NCBI GenBank assembly: GCA_002633005.1 | Contig: NMRA01000714.1 | Span: forward strand, 56,708 to 120,707 | DNA from: Phoronis australis | Taxonomy: Eukaryota; Phoronida; Phoronidae | DNA length: 64,000 bases | Direction of reading: 5' to 3' | Shown: positions 21,516 through 32,300 of the stretch, piece after piece | Numbering within the stretch: position 1 is the stretch's first letter | Layout: each line of letters starts with the position of its first letter | Position numbers and translations under genes: made by a program | Notes under the pieces: generated by a model | Database searches by the model: none | What the model saw: the letters and a program-made list of their open reading frames with translations, nothing else | What the model was told of the DNA's origin: nothing

Positions 21516-23120
21516 CGCCTAAACAAAAGACAGAATATCGTAATCATATGACATGCCCTGCGTTTGAGAAGGATCCTTGTACATGTATGGAATCTTACTA
21601 TCCGGCAAGTGATATTCAGGACCGCCTTGATCGAAGAGGCTGGCTGCGGATTATCAACAAACCCTGGGTATGAAACGCGCACCACTGACGTGTTCTAACT
21701 CAACAGAAATATGTTTGTACCAAACCGCACATTTTGCAGAATAACCCGCAATTCCTTTACATAACAACATTTTGCACAATTACGCTTCCTCGAGCAGGCC
21801 ATGAAAATGGTTGAATGTTCGTTGACAGGGCAAAGTCTAAACCAGAACCTTCGTTGTAAACACAGGTAGTTTTTCAGTTTTCTATCGCCTACTCTCTTGG
21901 CTGCAACAGACTCCCTCATCGTTGTTGTTCACGTGACGGCTGCACAGGTAGTTTAACAACAGCTGGACATGCTGAAAGAAATCAAAACAGTTGATAAGGT
22001 TACATTTCGCCCCCGTTTAGCTGCTAATGTTAAATTCTCAACACAACTGCTAGTTCGAACTTGTAGTTGCTGAATGAGCCGACAAATGCAATCTCAGGGA
22101 ATTCGTGCAATTTATAGGATTGACCAAATCCGATGAAGTCGGTGACTTTTCTGTCCTTCTTTGTAATGGAAATAGAGTTTACGATGAGAGCGATTTTATG
22201 GGAGTACTTTCAAATAAAAAGTGTGTGGTAGATGTGACCAAGTCAGATGCAGCTCGTCTGCCAGTCAAGATTATAGTTCTCCTGTGCAAGAAATTCGAGT
22301 AGAATCATTAACGCGAACCTCGGGCTAACACAAGGATACGCAATCGATCTGCATATTAACCAAACAAATAAAAACGCCATGGCCGAATTTTCTTTTTTTC
22401 ATATAGACTTTGTTAGGACCCTAAATTCAAATTTAAACCACTGCTGGTAACGCGAGTAGACATCGTAGTGAACAACAGACACACGCCGGGCCGCTGGGAT
22501 GACACGGCAGCTAGCAAAAATACAAAGAACCAGAAGCAGGCCAGTGACCTGAATCATGGAGCCAACGTACAACGGCGAGAGATTTCATCTGTGATCAGTC
22601 GATTAGTAACTTTACATGACCGCGAGGACCACTGCGTAACAGGTTTACCCAGGTGGTGCATTTGATTAGTTCTTGATTGAAATTATGCACATGTACTGAA
22701 ATCATACATGATTCTAATAAATGTGACCAGTCCGTTAGGACTATAACACTATTATTTGTCTAGAATAGCGCAACAAATACATGTAGCTAAAACATCGTAT
22801 TTATAAGAGTAATAATGAAAACTAATAAACTGTTTGAAGCCTTCTTCTAAATAATTGTTTCACATGATACCCTTCTAAGTCGAGAGAAGACTTAATTGTA
22901 ATAATCCGGAAAACTGTCTCCTGAGGAACTCAGGAATGTTCATTTGAATGTGAAACATCCAGGTCTTTTGCACAGCTGAAACGAGAACAGTGTGCATTTG
23001 TTCTTAACATTTGATAAGTCTGGTTTCCTCAAAATAAATACATTTATAAAACAATATTAGCGTCAAATGGCAGATACAACCGTGTAATAACCCATAAAGT
23101 TATCTCACTAGTGAAATAAC
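21516..23120. other. Mostly no gene; one candidate exon inside
   Basis: Apart from the frame at 22094-22303, listed separately, I see no repeat or domain. The frame at 22468-22665 is hydrophilic and unsupported. Confidence 0.4.
22094..22303 (+). CDS. Unrecognised candidate exon
   Basis: After an acceptor-like gcaatctcag (to about 22096) an open frame of some 68 residues runs to TAG at 22303. It looks protein-like: alternating hydrophobic and charged residues, FIGLTKSDEVGDFSVLLCNG, then KKCVVDVTKSD and PVKIIVLLCKKFE. I recognise no family. No neighbouring exon could be matched to it, and its flanks are transposons. It could be a terminal exon, a transposon remnant or chance. Confidence 0.3.
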
Positions 23121-23215
23121 GATTTGGCGGGAAAACGAGGACGGGGTCGAACCCGGGACCCTGAAATTGCTGGTCGCCGACTTTACCACTACACCACGCA
23201 GCGACTGACGTCATC
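23121..23215 (-). repeat. tRNA-like SINE head
   Basis: The minus strand reads gcgtggtgtagtggtaaag (A box) and, about 35 bases on, ccgggttcgaccccg (B box). The spacing and a matching T arm resemble a tRNA, but an acceptor stem is not well formed. It is therefore called a tRNA-derived SINE or tRNA pseudogene. Confidence 0.65.
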
Positions 23216-23741
23216 AAGATTGAAAATAGAATACTTAAATGAGCACGCGCAATAATCCCATGTTCAACAAACCGCATTGTACTGTACTTATACGCTACGA
23301 AAAATAAGACACATAATTTCCATAAAAATGATATCTTAATTCGGTGAATTTTTTCTCTCATGTCCTCTTACTTGTAAATCACTGATCTCTAGTTTGAATG
23401 CGGGTATCGTGTGGTCAGGATCTGGTAACCTACTTTAGCAGACGATAATTTCCTGGTCAAAGCTTAGCGTGAAAAAAACGTGTTTTAAGCTATAATAGTT
23501 GGTAAGCCTTAATTTATTCATTCAATTTATTTCTATAATATTTAAGTTTTCAATTGGTTTTGAGTAAAAGCATTATTTGACAAAAATAGCCGGGCTTTTC
23601 TTAAAAGGTCACGACCTCCGACCCTGGCCTCTGACATAGAAAGTTGTTACAAAGCCGTGGAGAGTCAGAAAAGTTAAATCGATTTATTGCAATGTTTCTC
23701 GTTTAGGATGTGGTATAAAGAGATTATTACATGTTCTCAGC

Positions 23742-23860
23742 CGTTATCCCCCTTATCTAGAGCCCGAGTGGATTTTGGAGAATTATCGCCCGAGGGGCGT
23801 TAGTCCCGAGGGTGATAATTCTCCAAAATCCACTCGGGCTCTAGATAACGGGAGATAACG
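23742..23860. repeat. 119-bp near-perfect palindrome
   Basis: The left arm, ttatctagagcccgagtgg through gagaattatc, is exactly mirrored by gataattctcc through ccactcgggctctagataa. The outer edges CGTTATC also pair. Arms are about 47 bp around a loop of about 25 bp that is itself partly paired (cccgaggggcg/tcccgaggg). It can form a long cruciform or hairpin. Confidence 0.92.
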
Positions 23861-23989
23861 ACTTCGCCAGTCAAGAAAATATGATAATAGGAAAATAGCC
23901 AGCACTCTTTAAAAAGATGAAGACAACCACTGCACCGTAGGAAGGAATTGCGTAGCCTGCTTGTCTCAGTGCCAGTCAGTAATTGACCT

Positions 23990-24165
23990 ACAGTCAGAAT
24001 TTCGAGTGACGGTTTAACTGGCCAATCAGAACGCAACATTCTTGACGCACCCGTGTTTCCAAGCCGCCATTTTACCCGACAAACAACACGTTGTCGGATA
24101 AAACTTAATGTTTGTTTGTTTGTTGACTTTTCGCAAGGGGCGGAGCTTGCGATACATGTCGGTCG
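23990..24165. repeat. Dispersed repeat with promoter-like words, copy 1
   Basis: It is similar to 60155-60305 over about 150 bp. It contains ccaatcagaacgc, then aagccgccattttacccg, then aaggggcggagcttgcgat. These resemble a CCAAT box, a YY1 site and a GC box in order. The tttaccc...ggataaaa pair can fold. No coding is seen. It is either a transposon end or a transposon carrying promoter motifs. Confidence 0.6.
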
Positions 24166-26799
24166 ATTGCTTGTGGATGGGTATTTGAAAAAATGACGCT
24201 ATCTTTACTACACCAAAATTTAATTTCTAAGTGATACAAGAAAATGTCCATAAATTTCAAAATTAATTATTTAAAGGAACAGCAAGACCGTGATCTAGCA
24301 AGCTGATTTCAGACCTTTCAAATGCGGTAGAAGGGAAATGCGTGAAGACCTCCGCAGAAAAATAAGGCATAAACTTGTTGCAGTCACTCATCTCCAAAAC
24401 TCGTAAAAATATGTTAAACAAATCGTGGCGAATCTACTTCTCAGGGATGTTAACGTGACAGTTATTAACACGGAATGCTGCAAAAACTTCCAGAAAAAAT
24501 AATCAGATTCTCTTTTTTCAGAAATACAGACGAAACAAAAACCCTTTCGTCTCATTACAGTTTTCAAATTCTCCGCACCTAATAATATACATGCTCGCAT
24601 GCCCTTAAAGAAGCCGGACTGTCCGCTGCTGGAAATCGTCGTTTTGTTTACATTGAAGTTCTACGTCTTACCATACGAGCAGTCCATACGAGCAGTGCTA
24701 AAATTGGCGTTATCACTGACCAAAATTTATCCTCAAAATGAAAAGTGGAAGAGAGACAATTTTACTGAAGCCGTTAGTGTAGTTCAAGTGGGCGTGAACC
24801 AAGCTCATTAATGCAAGCAATAATACACAACTTGTATATGTTCAGTACAGTAGGACGTCCCTCAGCAATCGCCGTGAACAACGTGCTTGAAGCTGTCAAT
24901 AGCGGAGTTGCAACGCCGCCATATTGGAAATGGGTCAGAATGTTGCATTCTGGTTAAGCCGGTAAACAAGTACGTCGGCAAGCGTGGGGGCGAACCGGCC
25001 ACAGAGAGGTTATAGGTGTTGTGTGCCTGGCATGCTATAATACCAGTTCTCGAGATAAAAAATTTAGTTACTATCTGTTTCCCAAGGATCAAGAACTGCT
25101 TTAAACATGGGTCAGAGACATCGGTAGAGCTGGTAGCAAAGGCCGACTTCGTGAATTCTTTCCGACTTCGTAGCATAAAGTATGCAGCGCTCATTTTGAG
25201 GGCGGCAAGAAAACGTATTGGAAACTGCCCAACACTATCTCCCTTCAAAGAAACAGTAACAAATAATCCACGGCGGTTAGTAGTGAAAACTTGTTTTCGC
25301 TTGACCAGAACCAAGCCAACATGAGCAATTTTGAGGATATATGAATGCCTCTGCACAATCACCTGTTCTGGGTCAACTCACTTAACGTACGCACACTATA
25401 TGCATTAACGCGCTAAGATAAAGCGTGCAGAATATTGTTATTTACTTTCTGCAAAATTGTGGTGCATTGCTATCAAAAGTCGTTGTTAAATTACGATCAT
25501 TTTTCATAAAATTGTGTTGAAGTCCCAGGGCGAAATCTTGACGACCAATGCGTAGCTGCCGGTCTCGCAATCGTCGATAGGGCTTGAATTCTTGAATAAG
25601 AATACAGCTTCGACTCAACAAATTACCTGAAGTCCTCCTCAAGTTTTCCAAATAGCGTCTCTAAGATTTTTAAGTTCTTGTGGAGTCTGGATTAACTGCA
25701 GATTAAGTCCAAATCTGCGCTAGATTGTAGCCCGCAACTGTGACGAGAAAAATCTTTGGAGGAACACACATGTTGTTGTCACGTGACGTTTGTTTTGAAG
25801 TTTGTAAGCGTGTGTGTGTGAGAGTAAGCGTGCGTGTGCTTGTCATCAAGAGTTTCTTTGCCAGAGTAAATGCGATGTAATGATCTAGGTGTGCATTGTA
25901 CCCAAAGAAATTAACTCAAGCAGTCAAGCAGAGCGTGTTTTAATATTTAGCTTAGCACTTGCTGGCCTCATCTGCTAAAAAACGTTCGAGAATTTTTTCG
26001 GTAAGACCGATATGTCACTCATTGAGTCGCCGGGTGAGTGGATGCGTGACCGTAGTGTAACAGCTATTTTCCGGAAGATTTGGGGTGTAAGGGTGCGAAT
26101 GTATTCACTATCAGTGGGTCATTTTGACCTTAAAAACACCAATTATGATTAGTTAAATAATTTCTCTTAAAAATAATGCAAAAGATTTTTACGGTAATAG
26201 AAACTTTCGGAACTTAGTACCAATATTTATTTGCCGATGTTATGTTACCCGTTTCATGAATAGATAGTTCTCGACTAAATGTCTTCGATGACAGCCGGTA
26301 TATTATGCAGCGCGCGGAAAGAAACAGTGCAATCCCGCTGACAAGTACGCTGCGCCTCTTCAAAGTCCAGACTCGCGTAGTGGGGCACATCCCTTGCAAG
26401 AGCAGCAAAACTTCTGCGTTCTTTTTGAATCGCGGCGTAAGTAAGTGTACACGGACATAACGGTGAGGCTCGTGGTCTACAAATTCAGGACTCGTATCTT
26501 TCAATTGATAAATTGGAGACCGTAGGTAAGGGCATTTTCCGCATGTAGTTCATGGGCTGGGCGCTTACTTTAGCGAAGTCTGAAAACGCGTTGGGGCACC
26601 TGTTGGGGCATGGGCGCTTATTAGGGCGAATAGCGGCAGAATTACATGCAGCAGCGTAGTTTAATGCACACAAATCACACGTCGTGCAAACCAATCGGCC
26701 ATTCCGTTTTCCCTAATCAATACCAATAGCCTTTGCGCACCCTAATTTCCGGACATGCGCAATCGTTAAATCGATTCGGCTGCAACTCCGCTATTGGAC
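24166..26799. other. No gene recognised
   Basis: Several mid-length frames exist on both strands; the longest is 166 residues on the minus strand at 25362-24862. None shows a domain or phase-compatible exon pattern. A stretch near 24905-24960 reverse-complements to a sequence like the CCAAT/YY1 repeat (gcaacattctgaccc, atatggcggcg). A minus-strand frame near 26600 (AFSDFAKVSAQP) may be the end of the LINE RNase H from the copy that follows. Confidence 0.4.
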
Positions 26800-27975
26800 G
26801 ACACTGGGCATGTGTAATGGTTGCCCAGTTTTGACCATTATACGTTATTGCACACCTTTCTGTGATTTCTGTGTGCAGCAGAGTCGGAGATGCGAATATC
26901 ATCGGCATAACGGTGTATGCACAGGGGTGGTAGACCGATTAACATTTCTGGAGCTGGAGTAGGCATCCCTGGAAATCGGAGGGGAGACACAAACATGGTA
27001 GACGTTGTAGCTGATTAAGTTAGTTCAACGTCGTTACCCGGGAGATATTCCTCAACATTTACCATTAATCGCGAGACATCTCACCAGCGCAGTTTTGGCT
27101 TTTGAGATCGTTGTCTGTAATATTTGGTGTCGAGGAAAGGAGATGGTGTAGAATGGCACATGAATAACTCGCCTTAATTATCTACAAATGAACTGAGATG
27201 AGTACTATTCAGCATTAAATATCGAGTTTACCAGTTTAGCTTCCAGGTGGGCATAACTACTTTTAATTTGCTGCCACTAATTTTTATGTCAACTGATCTC
27301 TGGGCAGAGTAACTACATGTGTCACTATAAATAGTGGACGGATTGAAAACAATATCGTCTGCATGGGTTTGAATATATGAGTGGGACTCAGTTGAGCCGC
27401 AGGATAGACGTAGATGTAGCACCACTCTGAGGTGTGTCGGGAGTTACTAACCGACTCGTCTACACCATTCAGTCACGGATTGGCTTCTGAGCACGTTGGT
27501 GATTCACCTGGCAAGACAACCATCCAGTTTGATGAGGTTTAGTCACTCGGATCTCCATCGCGCTTGATATTGTTAAAAGAACCTACAGAGTCAATGCAAG
27601 TACAGAGGGTCAGACCTTTAAGAAGGGCGTCAAGGCTATAAGTCTAAATAATTTAGCCAACAAGTACGAGGTCTTCCGTGGCTTATGAATGAAGACGCCC
27701 TGGTGTTTATCAATGTATTTTGACATGCAACTTAGTCGAACACTCGCTTTGTGAGTCAGTGTAAGTACAGGGATGATGATATTTCGGACTCTTTCACGAT
27801 TATAGGGTAGACTCTGCCCAGTTATGGGGATTTCCACGAACTACAAGAGGTCAACTCAAAACAGTGTGGTTTGGCTATTCCAACGGTTCACACTCCGTTG
27901 ATTCCTATTTTTCAAAAAGATGACTAGACAGTGTTGCATGACTGCAAGTCTAGAGGAGTGGTCCATCTGTAGCAC
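26800..27975 (-). mobile_element. Second, more decayed copy of the RT/RNase H LINE
   Basis: It aligns with 7440-8960. Shared segments include gttgcccagttttg.ccatta, tggtagaccgatta and the minus-strand RT block YIQTHADDIVFNPS (27400-27350). Another frame at 27837-27610 matches the first RT block (FIHKPRKTSYLLAK, IALTPFL). The YADD box reads HADD. RNase H is largely lost and several deletions shorten it. It has the same orientation as the first copy. Confidence 0.75.
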
Positions 27976-28976
27976 TTACATCAGCCTTGCTGATGCAGAG
28001 TCAGATCCGTAGCCTGGGGGGGGGGTTCGGTAGGTTCAACCCTCCGCGGAAAAGGTGCAAACCTAGCCTTTCCGTTATAGATAGGATATAGATGGCCAAC
28101 AACAACAAAATTGTTGCAGCTACTGATAGTAATAGCTACATGTACAATGATTACTAAGTTATATAGTTACATATAATTTTGAATTTGCTTTTAACTTAAA
28201 CATGACAGGATCGTGGAGACATCTATGGGAGGATTTATGTTATTCATTGGCAATGTATAGTGGTTGACATTTCATTAATATTCCTAATCATACATGTATT
28301 ATTTTAAAATTGCAAGTACGTACTCATTTTTCCGTATTGAGGCATGAGGGCGATTTCGCATGAGCATGAACTCCAAACAATTGTTTTAATATGCCGGCGT
28401 TGTTTCCGTTATAGGTACATCTAATAACCCAAGTGTCATTTATTTTTGCAGGTAAAAGCTTAAAAATTACACCTGGGTGCAAACATTAAGATATTTTCGA
28501 AGTAGTCAACCTTCGGAACAGCGAACCTTTGGAGTAGCGAACATTAGGAATAGGGACTGTTATCATTTCCCGCGAGGTAAGCAGCTTCTAAGGAACACGC
28601 AAAAAATGCAACAAGATAAAAATTTTGTCGAGTCATTCTCCGACTAAGTATTTCCGTCCGAGTCTGTAATGAGGTGCAATCACTCATTTAAGTGCGCCTG
28701 ATTTGAAAGTTTGGCATGAGGTAACTTGAGCATGTTCTCTTTCTGGATCACATTATATGCGAATTTGAGTCCAGTTCTTTGCGAGCAACCGTCAAAACAT
28801 CCTCATTTATGGTAAAAAAACTACCATTCCTTAACATTTTAAAAAATGAGAGATCACTGGCCAGTTGATTAGACCCTGGTTAATGTCGCGGCTCATGAAT
28901 GGACTACAACGTAAAGGGTTTTCAGAACAGCACACTTGGTCTATTGTTCAAATGAATCGTCTGTTCCGATAACCAT
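27976..28976. other. No gene recognised
   Basis: AT-rich sequence with a G run at 28014-28024. A faint transposon-end phrase (agatccgtagcctgggggg) occurs near 28004. There is no coding signal. Confidence 0.5.
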
Positions 28977-28977
28977 G

Positions 28978-29115
28978 GGCGGCGCACCATAGGAGGCTAT
29001 GGCCCCCACTTTTTTCAGTACTGCGCCGCCCATGGTCTATAGGCGGCGCACCACAAGGGAGCTAGAGGGGCTTTAGCTCCCTCCCCCCCCCCTTTTTTCA
29101 GTGCTGCGCCGCCTG
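28978..29115. repeat. Two tandem GGCGGCGCA hairpins
   Basis: Two adjacent miniature palindromic units lie at 28978-29032 and 29041-29115. Each begins ggcggcgcacca and ends tgcgccgcc, with an inner ttttttcagt. A related single unit is at 37880-37950. They look like very short inverted-repeat elements or the ends of a larger lost one. Confidence 0.75.
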
Positions 29116-29387
29116 TGATAACGAGCATCTCACCTCCGCGGAGAATTCTATAATCAATTTCGACAATTTTACTAAATTGAATACCAACGGTATTGACAAA
29201 ATCAGTTTACAATACTAATTTATAACCAGTAACAAACTGCGCTTTCGTGCTCTGTTTCAAGGAAACAATAAATGTCAAAACCGAGCATTCCCAAGTCATT
29301 TTATGATTACAACACGTTCGTACATGCACATTTTATAATTTATGCAAACATGTGCTTCTCACATGCTCTAGGTCAGAGAATGCTAAT

Positions 29388-32300
29388 AATGGGGCTATTG
29401 GACGAATTCTCCTCGCGGTGTCGCTGCTGTACTAGTGGTGACTGAATTGTGCATGCGTCGCTGTGTGCATGTAAACAGCTAGTAAAAAGACGGAATTGTT
29501 ATCAAAGTACGTCGTCGCGCTACTACGCCTTTTTATAGCTATTTTCCCGGGTTCAAATCTCAAAAGACCTAAGGTTACTACAGGCGTGAAGAATTGCGAT
29601 CAAAAAGTCATCCAAGTGACAAAAAGTGTGTGGATGCCGAAGCTTCACGCTCCGTGGGTGCTCTATGCGTTATCTCCCCCAGTTACACCACTGAATAACG
29701 GGTTTATTCAGTGAAACTAAGCGTTTCTTTTGAGAAACTCACCCTGGACCGAGATGGTAGGCTAGCAACACATACTGTATTGTCCTGGGTGGGAGTGCTC
29801 TCAATATAAGACTCAAGAGGTGTATGGGACGTACCGCTCAGAAGTCAAAGGTGACTTTTTCACAGAAGTTACTTCTCAAAACTATGCTATGTCCAATAAA
29901 ATTATCTCAATGAATGAGTTTCCTTATTTTATAGCGGACCTCACTCCCAGGACTGCCAGATTAGTTACCGAATTAACATCAATGGGCTATTCAGTAAATT
30001 CGTAACATTACATTGGAATAAATATTGACACCTAGAATGAATTTTGTTTGTTGAGATCAAAAACACATTTTAGGTGTCATGAAATGACTCATAAATCACT
30101 TTTAGACTGTTTCACATATTTTAATTCAGATCTTCAGTAAGGCTTGGGTACATGAAGATGAAATGTCAAGTTTGTTCTGCCTCATAAAAATAGTTTTGTT
30201 TTCTTTTATAATTTACTAAAAATACGTCTCTGTTCTGTTACAGGTGAGAGAAAAAGACTGAAACCACGGCCTTACCGTCTATTTTACCTTTCGACAAAGT
30301 GAAAAGCAGTCCTTCATCAATAATCTGAGAGAATTGAACCTCTCAATTCAGAAAGTCAGCCCTTCATATCCCTGTTTTTGGACTCTATTGTATTGGGAAA
30401 ATTACCATTGTTTTCAACAATGTTGTTCCTTTGTATGTATGTATCACAGGCGCTTGGGTTTATCGCAAATGACGTCACTCAATAATATATATATAAGAAA
30501 ACATAAAGGTTGGACACTCGAAATCTGTTTGCTCAGAATTTTCTACTCAAATATGGAACTCCACGAAACTAGCATCGGACAACTCTTAGAATACCTTCTT
30601 TCATTCGATCTCTTCAAATTGCCGTCGAGTGGTGATTTGGCGACAAAAATGACAAAAGAATGCCAAAATCACAAATTCAAGAACGTGATTCCGTGATGTC
30701 ATGGCAGACGATCTTCGCACATCCGGGTTTTTGAAGGACGCTCGCGAGCTAAATTCGAAAGTCTAATTTCGCGCGGCTTTCATCATCAATCCCTCGACTA
30801 CTTGATCATGAGAAGCAGAGAGCACTTTATTTCCAAATAAATGTAATTACTCACATCTGTGACTCACCACCACAAAATGAGTCTTAAGTCGGGATTTGTC
30901 ATTTTTTTAATTGTTATTTTTTCTGAAAATACAGTGTTTTCTGATCATTTTGAGGTATGACACATTTCCTTATCTTCACAAATAACCGAGTTATTGCCAA
31001 TTCTAGTCGGGGAAAGCGAAAATTTAGAGCTTTCAAAAGTCAAGGAAAATGGCCGACAAAAAGTGCCGATAGTGTCTTTAAAATTTCCATAGCAACCTGC
31101 AGTTGAATGCTACATTTCAGACTTATTAATATACACAACAACATAAACAGATAAAATTAATCAAAATTAGAAAGAATATAGACCTTATTATGTATTCTCA
31201 GCCAAAAAGGAGTGATATTCATGTTGGGTTGCTGCAACTGGGTCAATAAATTTCCCAGCTAAAGTATACAGGGTCAGTCCACTTGTGGCAGGACGGGTTA
31301 CCGCACGAGTAAAACAAGTAGTTAAGTGCATTTTGTAGAAGTTTAATAAAATGAAGTCCTTTTAGATTACAAAATACACGTTTCTGGCTGATTTTTGTGC
31401 AAAATAATTCAAAATTTTACGCTAGTGTGAATAATTTTGTAAAAAATGACAATCACTCATCCCTATCCAAGTCCACTGACACTGACTGAAGAGCAACGAT
31501 TTCTTCGACTTCTCACCGAGTGATTCAGCCCTATCGAAGATTGTTCTCTCTTGCAGTAATATTCAGCTGCTTACACCCCGATCCACTGGCTTTGCAGATA
31601 CAAGACATTGTTGTGCGATTAAGCTAATCCGGACTGTTTTCTTCAAGTTCTGTTTGTTCCAATCCAACGACTTGGAATCCAACGTAACCGTATTCGCGAT
31701 GGGTCGATCATGAAACTCATCTGGCGACGGGTTGCTGTCGTCAGACGACTCGTCGCTGTCCCGAAATTCCTCCTTGTCTCCATCAACAAATGTGCTCTGA
31801 TGAGTTCAGTTAATTCTCGCTGATCTTGATACGGCAGTCAGAGGCAAGAGTTAATCACTGAGGTATCAGCTACACGGCGACCAGCCATCTTACGGTCTTG
31901 AAAACATGCCGTGACCTCGCGACCCCACAGTTTCACACCCACTTAACTAGTTCTAGCGAATGAGGTCAGCGATGCATTGGGTTAAAAGGTCGTTGCTAGC
32001 TAAAAGACTGGTGAGTGACACTTCTGTTGAAAATACCCCGAATGCAAAAAGTGAAATAACGACTGATGATTGGACGAAAAACTCAAAGAATTTACTACAT
32101 GCATAATGAGCAGAGTTTGACCTTTCTGTTGATGTGTTTACGAGCGAATTGGGTCATCGGAAGACTGAGCAATGAGGACACGAAAACCGGCAAATTTCGA
32201 TGAAAATTTCACGAGATATGCAGTCGTGGAGAAGGTGATGTTTTTCAAAATGAAATAAATAAGATTTAAAATGAAGTTTGCTTGTTTTAAAGTATTGTTT

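Noticed and set aside
23121-23215. Functional tRNA gene
   Set aside because: The A and B boxes are good, but the acceptor stem does not close; similar heads occur in SINEs here.
24862-25362. 166-residue minus-strand frame
   Set aside because: No domain, no splice context and a plus-strand frame overlaps it; composition looks non-coding.
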